Shown: positions 7,245-13,200 of the stretch, one piece after another
How positions within the stretch are numbered: position 1 is the first letter of the stretch
Layout of the letters: every line of letters begins with the position of its first letter
Assembly: GCA_002256595.1 (NCBI GenBank)
Contig: NOLC01000040.1
Coordinates: forward strand, 1 to 13,200
DNA from: Methanosaeta sp. NSP1
GTDB lineage: Archaea; Halobacteriota; Methanosarcinia; Methanotrichales; Methanotrichaceae
Direction: 5' to 3'
DNA length: 13,200 bases
The notes under the pieces: generated by a model
Database searches by the model: none
Seen by the model: the letters and a program-made list of their open reading frames with translations, nothing else
Told to the model about the DNA's origin: nothing
Translations under genes and position numbers: made by a program

Positions 7245-7978
7245 ACCATGAACTGGGCATTCCTTCCCTCAGCCTTCTGGCCCGGGCCCTCAGCCGGCCC
7301 AACGGTTGCGATCCCCAGCAACTCAAGAGCATCTCCCTTCAGGCTTCTGGCCCCTTCTCCTCCTTTATAAGTGCCCTGCTCTCAACGGACGAGAATCAGG
7401 CGCAAAACAAGCTGGCCGAAATGGCCGGTATTCTCGCTTCCTCCGGCAGCTCCAGAGATTGGCTTGATCTGGGCCAGGTGGCCTGTGCCCTCTACTTCCG
7501 CCGGGCTGCCGAGGAGTATTTTATGAAGAGCTCCGATCTGGCCCGGGAACGGGGAGAGTGGCTGATAGAGTCTTCGGCCTGTCTGGCCCTGGGCAACCTC
7601 TATAGCCAGGATGAGGACTGGGAACGGGCGGTCCAGTTCTACAAGAAAGCTCTCTCTAGAAGCGAGGCAGCTGGTGCCGGGCAGGGGGCGGCTCATATCC
7701 AGGAGATCCTGGTCAATATGGGCCGGGCCTGCCACCGGCAGGGCGACTTCACTGCTGCCCGGGATTGCTACTCCAAAGCCATCCATCTCCTGAATGAAAA
7801 TGACCTGGCAGGCCAGAACTGGACCAGGCGCAGCTTTTCTACGAGAAGAGCCGCTCCCTTTGCCAGAAGATTGGGGACCGCAAGGGCATGGCATCATCCC
7901 TGGCGGCTCTGGCATCCATCCATCAGATGCGTGGGGAGGCGGGACGGGTGGAGAGCTGTCTGGAGCAGGCGCGCCTGA
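7241..7978 (+). CDS. TPR protein, N-terminal fragment (first frame)
   Basis: A 245-codon frame starting at ATG 7241, with AGGT five bases upstream and an ATGA overlap with the preceding small ORF. Residues 1 to about 75 are a helical cap with no clear repeat. Residues about 76-192 hold three TPR units, including ACLALGNLYSQDEDWERAVQ. After Gln192 (CAG at 7814-7816) the frame runs into non-homologous Arg/Trp-rich sequence until the stop, while the TPR pattern continues in the next frame. If translated as written, only the first three repeats would be meaningful. Confidence 0.6.
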   Translation: MNHELGIPSLSLLARALSRPNGCDPQQLKSISLQASGPFSSFISALLSTDENQAQNKLAEMAGILASSGSSRDWLDLGQVACALYFRRAAEEYFMKSSDLARERGEWLIESSACLALGNLYSQDEDWERAVQFYKKALSRSEAAGAGQGAAHIQEILVNMGRACHRQGDFTAARDCYSKAIHLLNENDLAGQNWTRRSFSTRRAAPFARRLGTARAWHHPWRLWHPSIRCVGRRDGWRAVWSRRA

Positions 7979-10191
7979 CACTGGAGGAGGCGGGAGAGAA
8001 GGGACAAGCCGCCGGGATGCTCATCCAGTTGGCAGACTTCTTCTTCCAGGAGGGGCGGACCGTTGAAGCCGCCGATAGATATGAGAAGGGGCTTGCTGCT
8101 TTGGAGGAATGCGATCTCTCCCTTGCCGCCCGCGCTTCTGGCCGCCTGGGACAGTGCTGGCTGGAGCTGGGAGAGCAGGCCAAGGCTTCAGCCTGCCTCT
8201 CCCGGGCCATACAGCTCTCGCAGGAGCTGGGTGACCTGGAGGGAGAAGCCGATCTTCTGGCGCTCTATGCGCCAAGCCTGCGGGATCAGGGCCGGCTGGA
8301 GGATGCCAGGGTTTGCCTCAGCCGCTCTCTGGACCTGTGGGAGGGAGAGGGCAATTCTGCGGCAGCAGCCTCTGCCTGTAGCTCTCTGGGCTTGATCGAT
8401 ATCGATCTGGGCGGCTATGCCCGGGCGGCAGAGCACTTTCAAAGGGCAGCGGATCTATTCCGGGAAGAGGGTAAGAGCCAGCAGGAGGCCGAGGCCATGG
8501 CCAATCTGGCCAGCTCATACCATCTGCAGGGCCATCTGGAGCAGGCTTTGGATTGCTATGGCCGCTCCCTGGAGATATCCCAGGAGATCGGCTACATGCA
8601 GGGATGCTCCCAGACCCTGGCCAATATGGGTCTGATCTACCAGAGCCGGGGCGATCTGTCTCTGGCTGAGGATCACCTCAAGAGAAGCCTGGAGGCCAGA
8701 GACGAGTCCGATCAGGCCGGATCGGCGGGAGTCAGGCTTTCCTTGGGCATAACCGCCCAGCTTCAGGGCGATTGGGATGCCTCCCAGGAGTATTTTGAGC
8801 AGGCGGCAAGGGCCTATGAGGATCTGGGAGACCGGGGCGGCTATTGCCTGGCCCAGAACAATCTGGGCAATCTTTTCTGCGATAGGGGAGACCGCCGCAA
8901 GGCAATTTTATGCTACAATAAGAGCCTTGATGCCCGGCAGGGGCAGACGGACCGGCTGGGAGCTGCCACCACCCTGGCCAACCTGGCCGCATGCTATCTC
9001 CAGGAGAGGGATCTCAACCAGGCGGAGAGGGTCTACCGGGAGAGCCTGGCCATTTTCGAGGCGGAGGCGAACCGCCAGGGCCAGGCAAGGGTATTGCTGG
9101 GCCTGGCCGGCCTGGCCGCGGAGCAGGGAGATCTCAATGGTGCCAGGCAGAGTTTCCGGGAATGCTTGAGCATTGGTCTGGAGCTGGGGGATGCCTCGGC
9201 CATAACCGCATCCCTGTACGGCCTGGTCAATGTCTGCCTTCGCTCCGGAGGCTGGCGGGAGGCGGAGGAGATCTATGGACAGGTGCTGGATAAGCTGCGC
9301 CTGTCGGGAGACGATTCCACCCTGGCCGCAGTGCTCTGCTCCTGGGGCGACCTCAAGGCCGACCTGGGCGAATGGGAGGCGGCGGTGGCATATTATCAGG
9401 AGAGCCTGGTCCTTCTGGATCGTCTGGGCGACTTCTATTCCACGGCCGTGGCCAGAAATAACCTGGCCAACATCAGCTACCGGCGAGGAGACTGGACGGC
9501 AGCTTTAGACAACTATGCCGCCAGCCTGGAGGGATTTGAGAAGGCAGGGGATGAAAGGAGCCTGGCATCGGTTTTGAGCAATTCCGCTGCTCTCCATATC
9601 AAGAAAGGTGAGTGGTCGCGGGCCCTGCAGTGCTATCAGGAGAGCCTGGCCCTCTTTGAAAGGCTTGAGGATCTGGCCGGGGCGGCTCAGAGCAGTTGTC
9701 CAGGGCTCTGGAGAAGTACCGCAGCATCGGCGACCGGGAGGCTGCGGCGGAGATGCAGGCCAATATCGACCTGCTGGCAAAAGGGGGCAGCGAGGAATCT
9801 CCCAACCTGGAGGAGTGCCTCTCCCAGATACAGAGCCTTAAAGAGGCTGGAGATCTATCCGGCCAGGCAGAGGTGCTCAGCCTGGTGGCGGGATACCATG
9901 CCGATCGAGGCCGGTGGGATGAGGGCCTCTCCTGCTACCAGGAGAGCCTGGAGCTCTTCGCTGCTGTGGGCGAGAGCTTCAACCGGGCCTCGGTCCTCTT
10001 CAATATGGCTCTGGTCTATAAGGACCGGGGGGATCTGGCCAGGGCGGCGGCCCTGCTCAAAGAAGCCAAGTCCGTATTTCAGGAGATGGATGCAGTTCCC
10101 TGCCTGGCCCAGGTCGATCTCTCCCTGGGCTCGGTGCTGGCTTTGCAGGGCCGGGCAGATGAAGCAAACGGCCATTTCGAGCAGGCCATAG
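7888..10191 (+). CDS. TPR protein, central fragment (second frame)
   Basis: This frame carries TPR coding from about 7816 (ELDQAQLFYEKS) to Gln at 9688-9690; the first ATG is 7888. It holds about 15 complete TPR units in a row, for example ANMGLIYQSRGDLSLAEDHL and NNLGNLFCDRGDRRKAILCY, with the usual W/L-G-Y-A-A-P-like pattern. After 9690 it becomes unrelated Arg/Cys/Trp-rich sequence to the stop at 10191, because the real coding continues in the third frame. No ribosome-binding site precedes ATG 7888, so independent translation is doubtful. Confidence 0.6.
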   Translation: MASSLAALASIHQMRGEAGRVESCLEQARLTLEEAGEKGQAAGMLIQLADFFFQEGRTVEAADRYEKGLAALEECDLSLAARASGRLGQCWLELGEQAKASACLSRAIQLSQELGDLEGEADLLALYAPSLRDQGRLEDARVCLSRSLDLWEGEGNSAAAASACSSLGLIDIDLGGYARAAEHFQRAADLFREEGKSQQEAEAMANLASSYHLQGHLEQALDCYGRSLEISQEIGYMQGCSQTLANMGLIYQSRGDLSLAEDHLKRSLEARDESDQAGSAGVRLSLGITAQLQGDWDASQEYFEQAARAYEDLGDRGGYCLAQNNLGNLFCDRGDRRKAILCYNKSLDARQGQTDRLGAATTLANLAACYLQERDLNQAERVYRESLAIFEAEANRQGQARVLLGLAGLAAEQGDLNGARQSFRECLSIGLELGDASAITASLYGLVNVCLRSGGWREAEEIYGQVLDKLRLSGDDSTLAAVLCSWGDLKADLGEWEAAVAYYQESLVLLDRLGDFYSTAVARNNLANISYRRGDWTAALDNYAASLEGFEKAGDERSLASVLSNSAALHIKKGEWSRALQCYQESLALFERLEDLAGAAQSSCPGLWRSTAASATGRLRRRCRPISTCWQKGAARNLPTWRSASPRYRALKRLEIYPARQRCSAWWRDTMPIEAGGMRASPATRRAWSSSLLWARASTGPRSSSIWLWSIRTGGIWPGRRPCSKKPSPYFRRWMQFPAWPRSISPWARCWLCRAGQMKQTAISSRP

Positions 10192-10802
10192 AGCGCCAGG
10201 AGGCTCTGGAGGCCCTGCCGGACCTATGTGAATCCTACTTGACCCGGGCCCAGTTCCTGGTCGGGGAGGGCAGGCTGGTCGAGGCCGAATTCTACCTGGG
10301 CCGGGGAGAGGGCCTCATATCCCGAGCCGACTGCCAGCCCCTCAATGCCCTGCTTTTCCTGGTGCAGGGGGAGGTTCATTTAAGGAGTGGACGGGCCAAA
10401 GAGGCCCGGATCTGTTTTGAAAATGCCCTCTCTCAGGCCAGGCGCATGGAGAATCCTTATCAGGAGGCCAAAGCCCTGGCCGGATTGGGCCGGGCGGCCA
10501 TGGAGCGAAAAGAGCACGATTTGGCAGAGGCGCAGCTCTTTGGCGCTCTTGCCATATGCAGGACACTGGGGGCCAGGGTTGATGCTCTGGAGCTATACAG
10601 AAGCCTTGAGCAGCTCTTCCTGTCTCGAAGAATAGTACGGTTATTAAAGGTCGGACCAGACCATGGAGGGCAGAAGGCTGAGCTGCAGGTCAATCTCCGC
10701 CAGGGCATGCCTGATCTGGGGCTCTTTGAGCAGCAGGTCCAGCTCGGAGAGTCGCCCCATGACCTCGCCCAGGCTTACGGCTTTGTGCTCACTTCTAGAT
10801 GA
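9696..10802 (+). CDS. TPR protein, C-terminal fragment (third frame)
   Basis: TPR coding resumes at GAG 9690 (EQLSRALEKYRSIGD) and runs to TGA 10802; the first possible start is TTG 9696, without a ribosome-binding site. After a linker containing LLAKGGSEESPNLEECLS it holds about six more TPR units, such as SLVAGYHADRGRWDEGLSCY and FNMALVYKDRGDLARAAALL, then a final helix (LYRSLEQLFLSRRIVRLLK). The last 50 residues (about 10650-10802) do not look like TPR and lie opposite a plausible leftward small ORF, so the original stop may have been lost. The end overlaps the convergent gene's stop by 8 bp. Confidence 0.6.
   Translation: MSRALEKYRSIGDREAAAEMQANIDLLAKGGSEESPNLEECLSQIQSLKEAGDLSGQAEVLSLVAGYHADRGRWDEGLSCYQESLELFAAVGESFNRASVLFNMALVYKDRGDLARAAALLKEAKSVFQEMDAVPCLAQVDLSLGSVLALQGRADEANGHFEQAIERQEALEALPDLCESYLTRAQFLVGEGRLVEAEFYLGRGEGLISRADCQPLNALLFLVQGEVHLRSGRAKEARICFENALSQARRMENPYQEAKALAGLGRAAMERKEHDLAEAQLFGALAICRTLGARVDALELYRSLEQLFLSRRIVRLLKVGPDHGGQKAELQVNLRQGMPDLGLFEQQVQLGESPHDLAQAYGFVLTSR
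10644..10760 (-). CDS. Possible 38-residue small protein opposite the TPR gene end
   Basis: Read leftward, ATG 10760 to TAA 10644 gives MGRLSELDLLLKEPQIRHA followed by ALAEIDLQLSLLPSMVWSDL. The peptide is helix-like, with leucines at regular spacing and codon choice like the neighbours. The frame is open upstream as SEHKAVSLGEV. A GTG at 10793 reads MSTKP and then stops; one extra base there would join it to VSLGEVMGRLSEL, so a 1-nt indel is possible. GAGGT lies only 1 nt before ATG, a poor ribosome-binding site. It follows the broken gene 10795-11215 on the same strand. The overlapping TPR C-terminus is the competing explanation. Confidence 0.3.
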   Translation of the reverse strand: MGRLSELDLLLKEPQIRHALAEIDLQLSLLPSMVWSDL

Positions 10803-11215
10803 TGGGCTTGTAGATGTTCTTTAAGGCCGGGGCATAAAACTCCTCCAGCACCATCTGCTGCATTCTGTTCTTGCTCTCAGCCAAGCGAAGCCGGATGTAT
10901 CCCTGGCCGTGAATATACCCGGCATAATGGATATCGTATTTTATGCGGGAGACCAGGTCTGTGGCCAGGCCCAAAGTGAACTCGCAGGTGTCCTTGGTCT
11001 CGGTGGGATCGAGGTTGAGGAAGTATCTGATGAAGAGGGTATAGCCGTTCTCGAATGTGATGTAGATGTAGCTCTCGTCGCCATTGGCGCTCTGGACTGC
11101 AATATCCTGAACCTTCCAGGCAAAGAGCTTCTCCGCCTCTCTCCGCCTCTTCTTTGGTGAAGCTGTGATCTGCAAACTCGTGAACCTTCTCCAGGAGATC
11201 GCTCATTGTTTCCAT
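10795..11215 (-). pseudogene. Unrecognised protein gene, frameshifted by a 10-bp tandem duplication
   Basis: I do not recognise the family. The N-terminus, METMSDLLEKVHEFADHSF from ATG 11215 (or MSDLLEK from ATG 11206), lies in one frame, and the remainder (KLFAWKVQDIAVQSANGDES to LKNIYKPII) lies in another. Removing one copy of the tandem 10-mer at 11131-11150 joins them as TKEEAEKLFAWKVQDIAV and gives 411 nt, an exact 136-residue protein. It is soluble, with probable beta strands (YIYITFENGYTLFIRYF; DIHYAGYIHGQGYIRL) and a helical end. As written, the upstream start gives a 112-residue shifted product, and the longer frame has only a TTG start (11175, 126 aa). It has its own likely promoter near 11244. 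The stop overlaps the convergent TPR gene. Confidence 0.7.
11131..11150. repeat. Perfect 10-bp tandem duplication within a gene
   Basis: CTCCGCCTCT occurs twice in direct succession (11131-11140 and 11141-11150); on the coding strand this is GAGGCGGAGA twice. Deleting one copy restores a continuous reading frame in the minus-strand gene. Two-copy repeats like this typically arise, and can revert, by replication slippage. Confidence 0.9.
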
Positions 11216-11240
11216 TAAAATTTACCCATCTCCTAAATGG

Positions 11241-11247
11241 AATATAA
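11241..11247 (-). promoter_or_regulatory. TATA-like box for gene 10795-11215
   Basis: Leftward this reads TTATATT inside an AT-rich gap of 47 bp after the cbiB stop. A start about 25 nt downstream would fall near 11220, only a few bases before ATG 11215, suggesting a nearly leaderless transcript. An AGGAG lies about 14 nt before ATG 11215, too far to be an obvious ribosome-binding site for it. Confidence 0.35.
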
Positions 11248-11262
11248 CATTATGCTTGCAAA

Positions 11263-12180
11263 TTATGTCCAGAATAAAAAGAGCAAAGCAGAGGCCAAGC
11301 TCAAAGCTATTGCCCCTTGCATCAGCCCCACGGCTCGGGGCACATCCGAGGTTTGGGGCTCCGCTCCCTCATCGAGCAGTACATAGTAGCCGGGCTTCTC
11401 CAGACGGATGCCAAGAGCCCCGGCGCAGGCGGCCATGGGCCAGCCGGAGTTGGGGCTGGGCGTACGGGAGTGGTAGCGGAAGGCCGCTCGAAGGGCAGCG
11501 CCCGCTCGGAAAGGCCGGGCCAGGGCTATGAGGAATATGGAGAGGCGGGCGGGGATGAAGTTGAGGAGGTCGTCGGCCCTGGCTCCGGCAAATCCGATCT
11601 CCTTGAGGCCTTTGGTCTTGTAGCCCACCATGGAGTCCATGGTGCTTACCGCCTTGAAGGCTAAAGCCGCCTCCAGCCCCAGGCCCAGGGGGGCGAAAAG
11701 GGCATAATAGAATATGGGCGAGAGAATGCCGTCCACATAATTTTCAGATAGCGACTCGATCACAGCCGAGCTGGCCTGGCCCCTGGAGAGCGAAGCCGTA
11801 TCCCGGCCCACCAGGGCGGGAAGCATTGACCTGGCCTGCTCCATATCCTCGTCGATCATCCTGCCGATGTCGCTGGATACCTGAAGCAGACAGCGCACGG
11901 CGAAGGTGGACTTGAGCAGGAAGGCGGAGACCAGGAGGGGGAGGATGGGGAGAAATCCTGCCGCTCTGACCAGCAGGTGCCCGGCCAGCACTGTCGCGGC
12001 TATGACCATCAGGGCCAGGACCACTCCCCCAAGCTTGGTGGGCGGGAGGCGAGAGCGCAGCAAGGCGATCAGCTTTCCAATCCAGACCACGGGATGAATC
12101 TTTGCCGGAGGCTCTCCCAGGAGTATGTCATAGGCTGCCGCCATTAGAAAAACGGCCAGGGCGTCGCCAATAACCATCAT
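11263..12180 (-). CDS. cbiB: CbiB, adenosylcobinamide-phosphate synthase
   Basis: A 305-residue integral membrane enzyme that attaches aminopropanol phosphate (or ethanolamine phosphate) to adenosylcobyric acid, giving adenosylcobinamide phosphate. Family blocks are GEPPAKIHPVVWIG (22-35), LVGRDTASL (123-131), ESLSENYVDGILSP (142-155), TMDSMVGYK (180-188) and SRTPSPNSGWPMA (238-250). Hydrophobic segments lie at about 5-20, 52-80, 80-92, 155-178, 210-222 and 285-304. Length is normal and the gene is intact. I chose ATG 12180, with AGGTG five bases upstream; the same frame also offers GTG 12186 and ATG 12177. It directly follows the CobD-like gene, which makes the aminopropanol phosphate that CbiB uses, so the two form a pathway pair. 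Confidence 0.92.
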   Translation of the reverse strand: MMVIGDALAVFLMAAAYDILLGEPPAKIHPVVWIGKLIALLRSRLPPTKLGGVVLALMVIAATVLAGHLLVRAAGFLPILPLLVSAFLLKSTFAVRCLLQVSSDIGRMIDEDMEQARSMLPALVGRDTASLSRGQASSAVIESLSENYVDGILSPIFYYALFAPLGLGLEAALAFKAVSTMDSMVGYKTKGLKEIGFAGARADDLLNFIPARLSIFLIALARPFRAGAALRAAFRYHSRTPSPNSGWPMAACAGALGIRLEKPGYYVLLDEGAEPQTSDVPRAVGLMQGAIALSLASALLFLFWT

Positions 12181-13200
12181 GCCCACCTGACCATCATCAG
12201 ATCTTCTCCTCCAGCTTTTTCCAGGTCTCGACCAGTGTCTCCCCTCTCATCAGGCAGTCCATGACCATGGCCGCCACCTCTGGGCGATGGATGATGCGGC
12301 AGGAGCGGCAGGACCAGACCCCCGCCTCCATCCGCCCGCCCATCAATCAATTGCCGGTTCTCTTCCCTGCTCCGGACGGCCACCCGGATGTAGCCTTTGC
12401 CCAGTCCAAAGGACTGGCAGTCCCGCACCAGCACTCCCTCATGCATGGTCTTCTCCGCCAGGAGGTCGGATGCAAGGCCACATGGCTCTATATTCACTAA
12501 AATGAAGTTGACTTGGCTAGGCAGAGGCCCGAGCCCCAGGCCTTTCAATGCCGAATCCAGATAGTCGATCTCCGCTTTAATGACCTGCCGGGACCTCTCC
12601 AGGTGCTCGGTGCAGCCCAGGAGATGCTCTCCCGCTGCGGCGGCAATGGAGCCTATGGACCAGGGAACCCTGGCCAGGTTGAGGATTCGAGCCAGATCGG
12701 GATTTGTAACACCAAATCCCAGGCGCAGGCCGGGAACGCCGAAGGACTTGGTCAGAGACCTCATCACGAACAGATACTCCCTCTCCGGCGCCAGGGCGGC
12801 CACGCTCTCCTCCGGCCCGGAGAGCTCGATGAAGGCCTCATCCACCAGAAGAAAGGTCTCCGCCCTCTCGCATCTGTCCGCCAGATCTGTGACCTGATCT
12901 GCCGAGAGAAGCCTTCCGGTGGGATTGTTGGGGTTGCAGAGGAATAGGAGGTCTGCGCTCTCCAGCAGGGCTTGATCCAGCACCGGCAGCCCGTCCTCAC
13001 CGATCTTGGTCTTCTCCACCCTTCCTCCGGCCAGAAGAGACTGGTTGGTGTACTCGCCGAAGGAGGGCGTGGGAACCAGCGCCAGCTTTCCCTCCTCCAG
13101 GCAGGCCTCGGCAATGAGTCGGATCAGCTCTGAGGAGCCGTTTCCCGGCACAATGCAATCCTGATCCACGTCTGCAAATTTTGCAGCGGCGCGACGTAAT
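12177..13200 (-). CDS. cobD: CobD-like threonine-phosphate decarboxylase, partial, 3' frameshift
   Basis: A PLP fold-type I enzyme of the HisC/CobD group, cut by the window edge: the frame continues past 13200 (RRAAAKFADVDQD), so GTG 13169 is not the true start and roughly 60-75 N-terminal residues are outside. Numbered from GTG 13169, motifs are VPGNGSSELIRL (7-18), CNPNNPTG (78-85), LLVDEAFIELSG (107-118), the PLP-lysine motif SLTKSFGVPGLRLGFG with K141, and YIRVAVRSREEN (260-271). CobD makes aminopropanol phosphate from threonine phosphate. Position next to cbiB favours CobD over HisC. After LID (274-276) the frame becomes Gly/Pro-rich with no family look; the neighbouring frame reads RMEAGVWSCRSCRIIH, contains a further Cys, and stops at 12197. 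That resembles the cysteine-rich C-terminal extension known in Methanosarcina CobD. The native end is therefore probably 12197. Confidence 0.8.
   Translation of the reverse strand, partial: LRRAAAKFADVDQDCIVPGNGSSELIRLIAEACLEEGKLALVPTPSFGEYTNQSLLAGGRVEKTKIGEDGLPVLDQALLESADLLFLCNPNNPTGRLLSADQVTDLADRCERAETFLLVDEAFIELSGPEESVAALAPEREYLFVMRSLTKSFGVPGLRLGFGVTNPDLARILNLARVPWSIGSIAAAAGEHLLGCTEHLERSRQVIKAEIDYLDSALKGLGLGPLPSQVNFILVNIEPCGLASDLLAEKTMHEGVLVRDCQSFGLGKGYIRVAVRSREENRQLIDGRADGGGGLVLPLLPHHPSPRGGGHGHGLPDERGDTGRDLEKAGGEDLMMVRWA
12332..12341. repeat. 4-bp tandem duplication at the cobD frameshift
   Basis: CCGCCCGCCC contains two tandem copies of a GCCC unit (coding strand GGGCGGGCGG). Removing one unit joins RQLIDG to RMEAGVWSCRSC in one frame. 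An adjacent ATTGATTGATG string is an alternative slip site that would also restore the frame, so the exact lesion is uncertain. Confidence 0.55.

Larger units (their letters stand above)
7241..10802 (+). pseudogene. Giant TPR protein gene, broken into three frames
   Basis: Read across three frames, this locus encodes one continuous array of about 26 tetratricopeptide repeats of about 40 residues, with typical units such as ANLASSYHLQGHLEQALDCY. No signal peptide, membrane segment or catalytic domain is visible, so it is probably a cytoplasmic protein-interaction scaffold. Two lesions break it. At 7814-7818 a CAG Gln codon runs into a GAA Glu codon of the -1 frame, and at 9688-9692 a CAG runs into GAG in the same way. 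Repeat register shows that helix A of one unit, about 19 residues, is missing at each site, consistent with two deletions of roughly 58 nt (3n+1). Restored, the protein would be about 1,225 residues. As written, the full-length product cannot be made; real decay and assembly error both fit. Confidence 0.75.

Noticed and set aside
7382..7981. 199-codon minus-strand frame opposite the TPR gene start
   Set aside because: It is antisense to clear TPR coding, and its sequence is Pro/Gly/Ser-rich without domain signals.
7814..9692. Programmed -1 ribosomal frameshifting in the TPR gene
   Set aside because: Neither junction (GGCCAGAACTGG, GGCTCAGAGCAG) is a slippery heptamer, and frameshifting would not account for the missing helix A at both sites.
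8340..9700. CRISPR or tandem DNA repeat array
   Set aside because: The roughly 120-bp periodicity reflects degenerate 40-residue TPR units in protein; the nucleotide units are too divergent for a DNA repeat array and no spacer pattern exists.
12177..13200. Histidinol-phosphate aminotransferase (HisC)
   Set aside because: The fold and motifs fit both families, but adjacency to cbiB and the cysteine-rich tail in the neighbouring frame favour CobD; no histidine biosynthesis gene is nearby.

Overview
The window looks like a chromosomal segment of a methanogenic archaeon, most likely from the Methanotrichaceae (Methanothrix/Methanocrinis group). The signs are an AMP-forming acetyl-CoA synthetase homologue, archaeal TATA-type promoters, an archaeal COG2522-type regulator, TtuA/NcsA-type thiolation and CbiB/CobD-type cobamide genes, a very large TPR protein, and GC-rich coding DNA beside AT-rich intergenic DNA. 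The genus is inferred; no rRNA gene is present.

Layout. (1) 1-265 is an AT-rich upstream region with a perfect palindrome and repeated octamers, followed by an acetyl-CoA synthetase-like gene (266-2164, +) whose ATP-binding P-loop and acyl pocket are altered. (2) 6797-2208 (-) is a tightly packed sulfur-transfer operon: a COG2522-type HTH regulator with a C-terminal cysteine cluster, a LarE-like sulfurtransferase, a SufS-type cysteine desulfurase, FdhD, a TtuA/NcsA-type tRNA thiolase, and a coiled-coil/winged-helix protein. The first five are overlapping or closely spaced; the last lies 76 bp downstream. (3) 6990-7082 is a divergent promoter region, and rightward it serves a 53-codon ORF that overlaps (ATGA) the start of a giant TPR gene. 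(4) 7241-10802 (+) holds about 26 TPR units broken into three reading frames by two very similar lesions; each lacks helix A of one repeat and shifts the frame by the same amount. (5) 10795-11215 (-) is an unrecognised gene broken by a perfect 10-bp tandem duplication. (6) 11263-13200 (-) is a cobamide pair, cbiB and the C-terminal part of a CobD-like threonine-phosphate decarboxylase; the 3' end of the latter appears shifted by a 4-bp tandem duplication that hides a cysteine-rich tail.

Working together: the cysteine desulfurase can provide persulfide sulfur to FdhD (Mo/W cofactor sulfuration) and perhaps to two PP-loop enzymes, LarE-like and TtuA-like, which each carry a CxxC + C triad of the [4Fe-4S] sulfur-insertion type. 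CobD and CbiB make and attach the aminopropanol arm of cobamides, which methanogens need for methyl transfer.

The most notable points are the degenerate P-loop of the ACS homologue, the self-contained sulfur-relay operon with a possible Fe-S-sensing regulator, and the cluster of four frame-disrupting lesions between about 7.8 and 12.4 kb, two of them exact tandem duplications. These may be real decay, reversible slippage switches or assembly errors; only reads or a related genome can decide.
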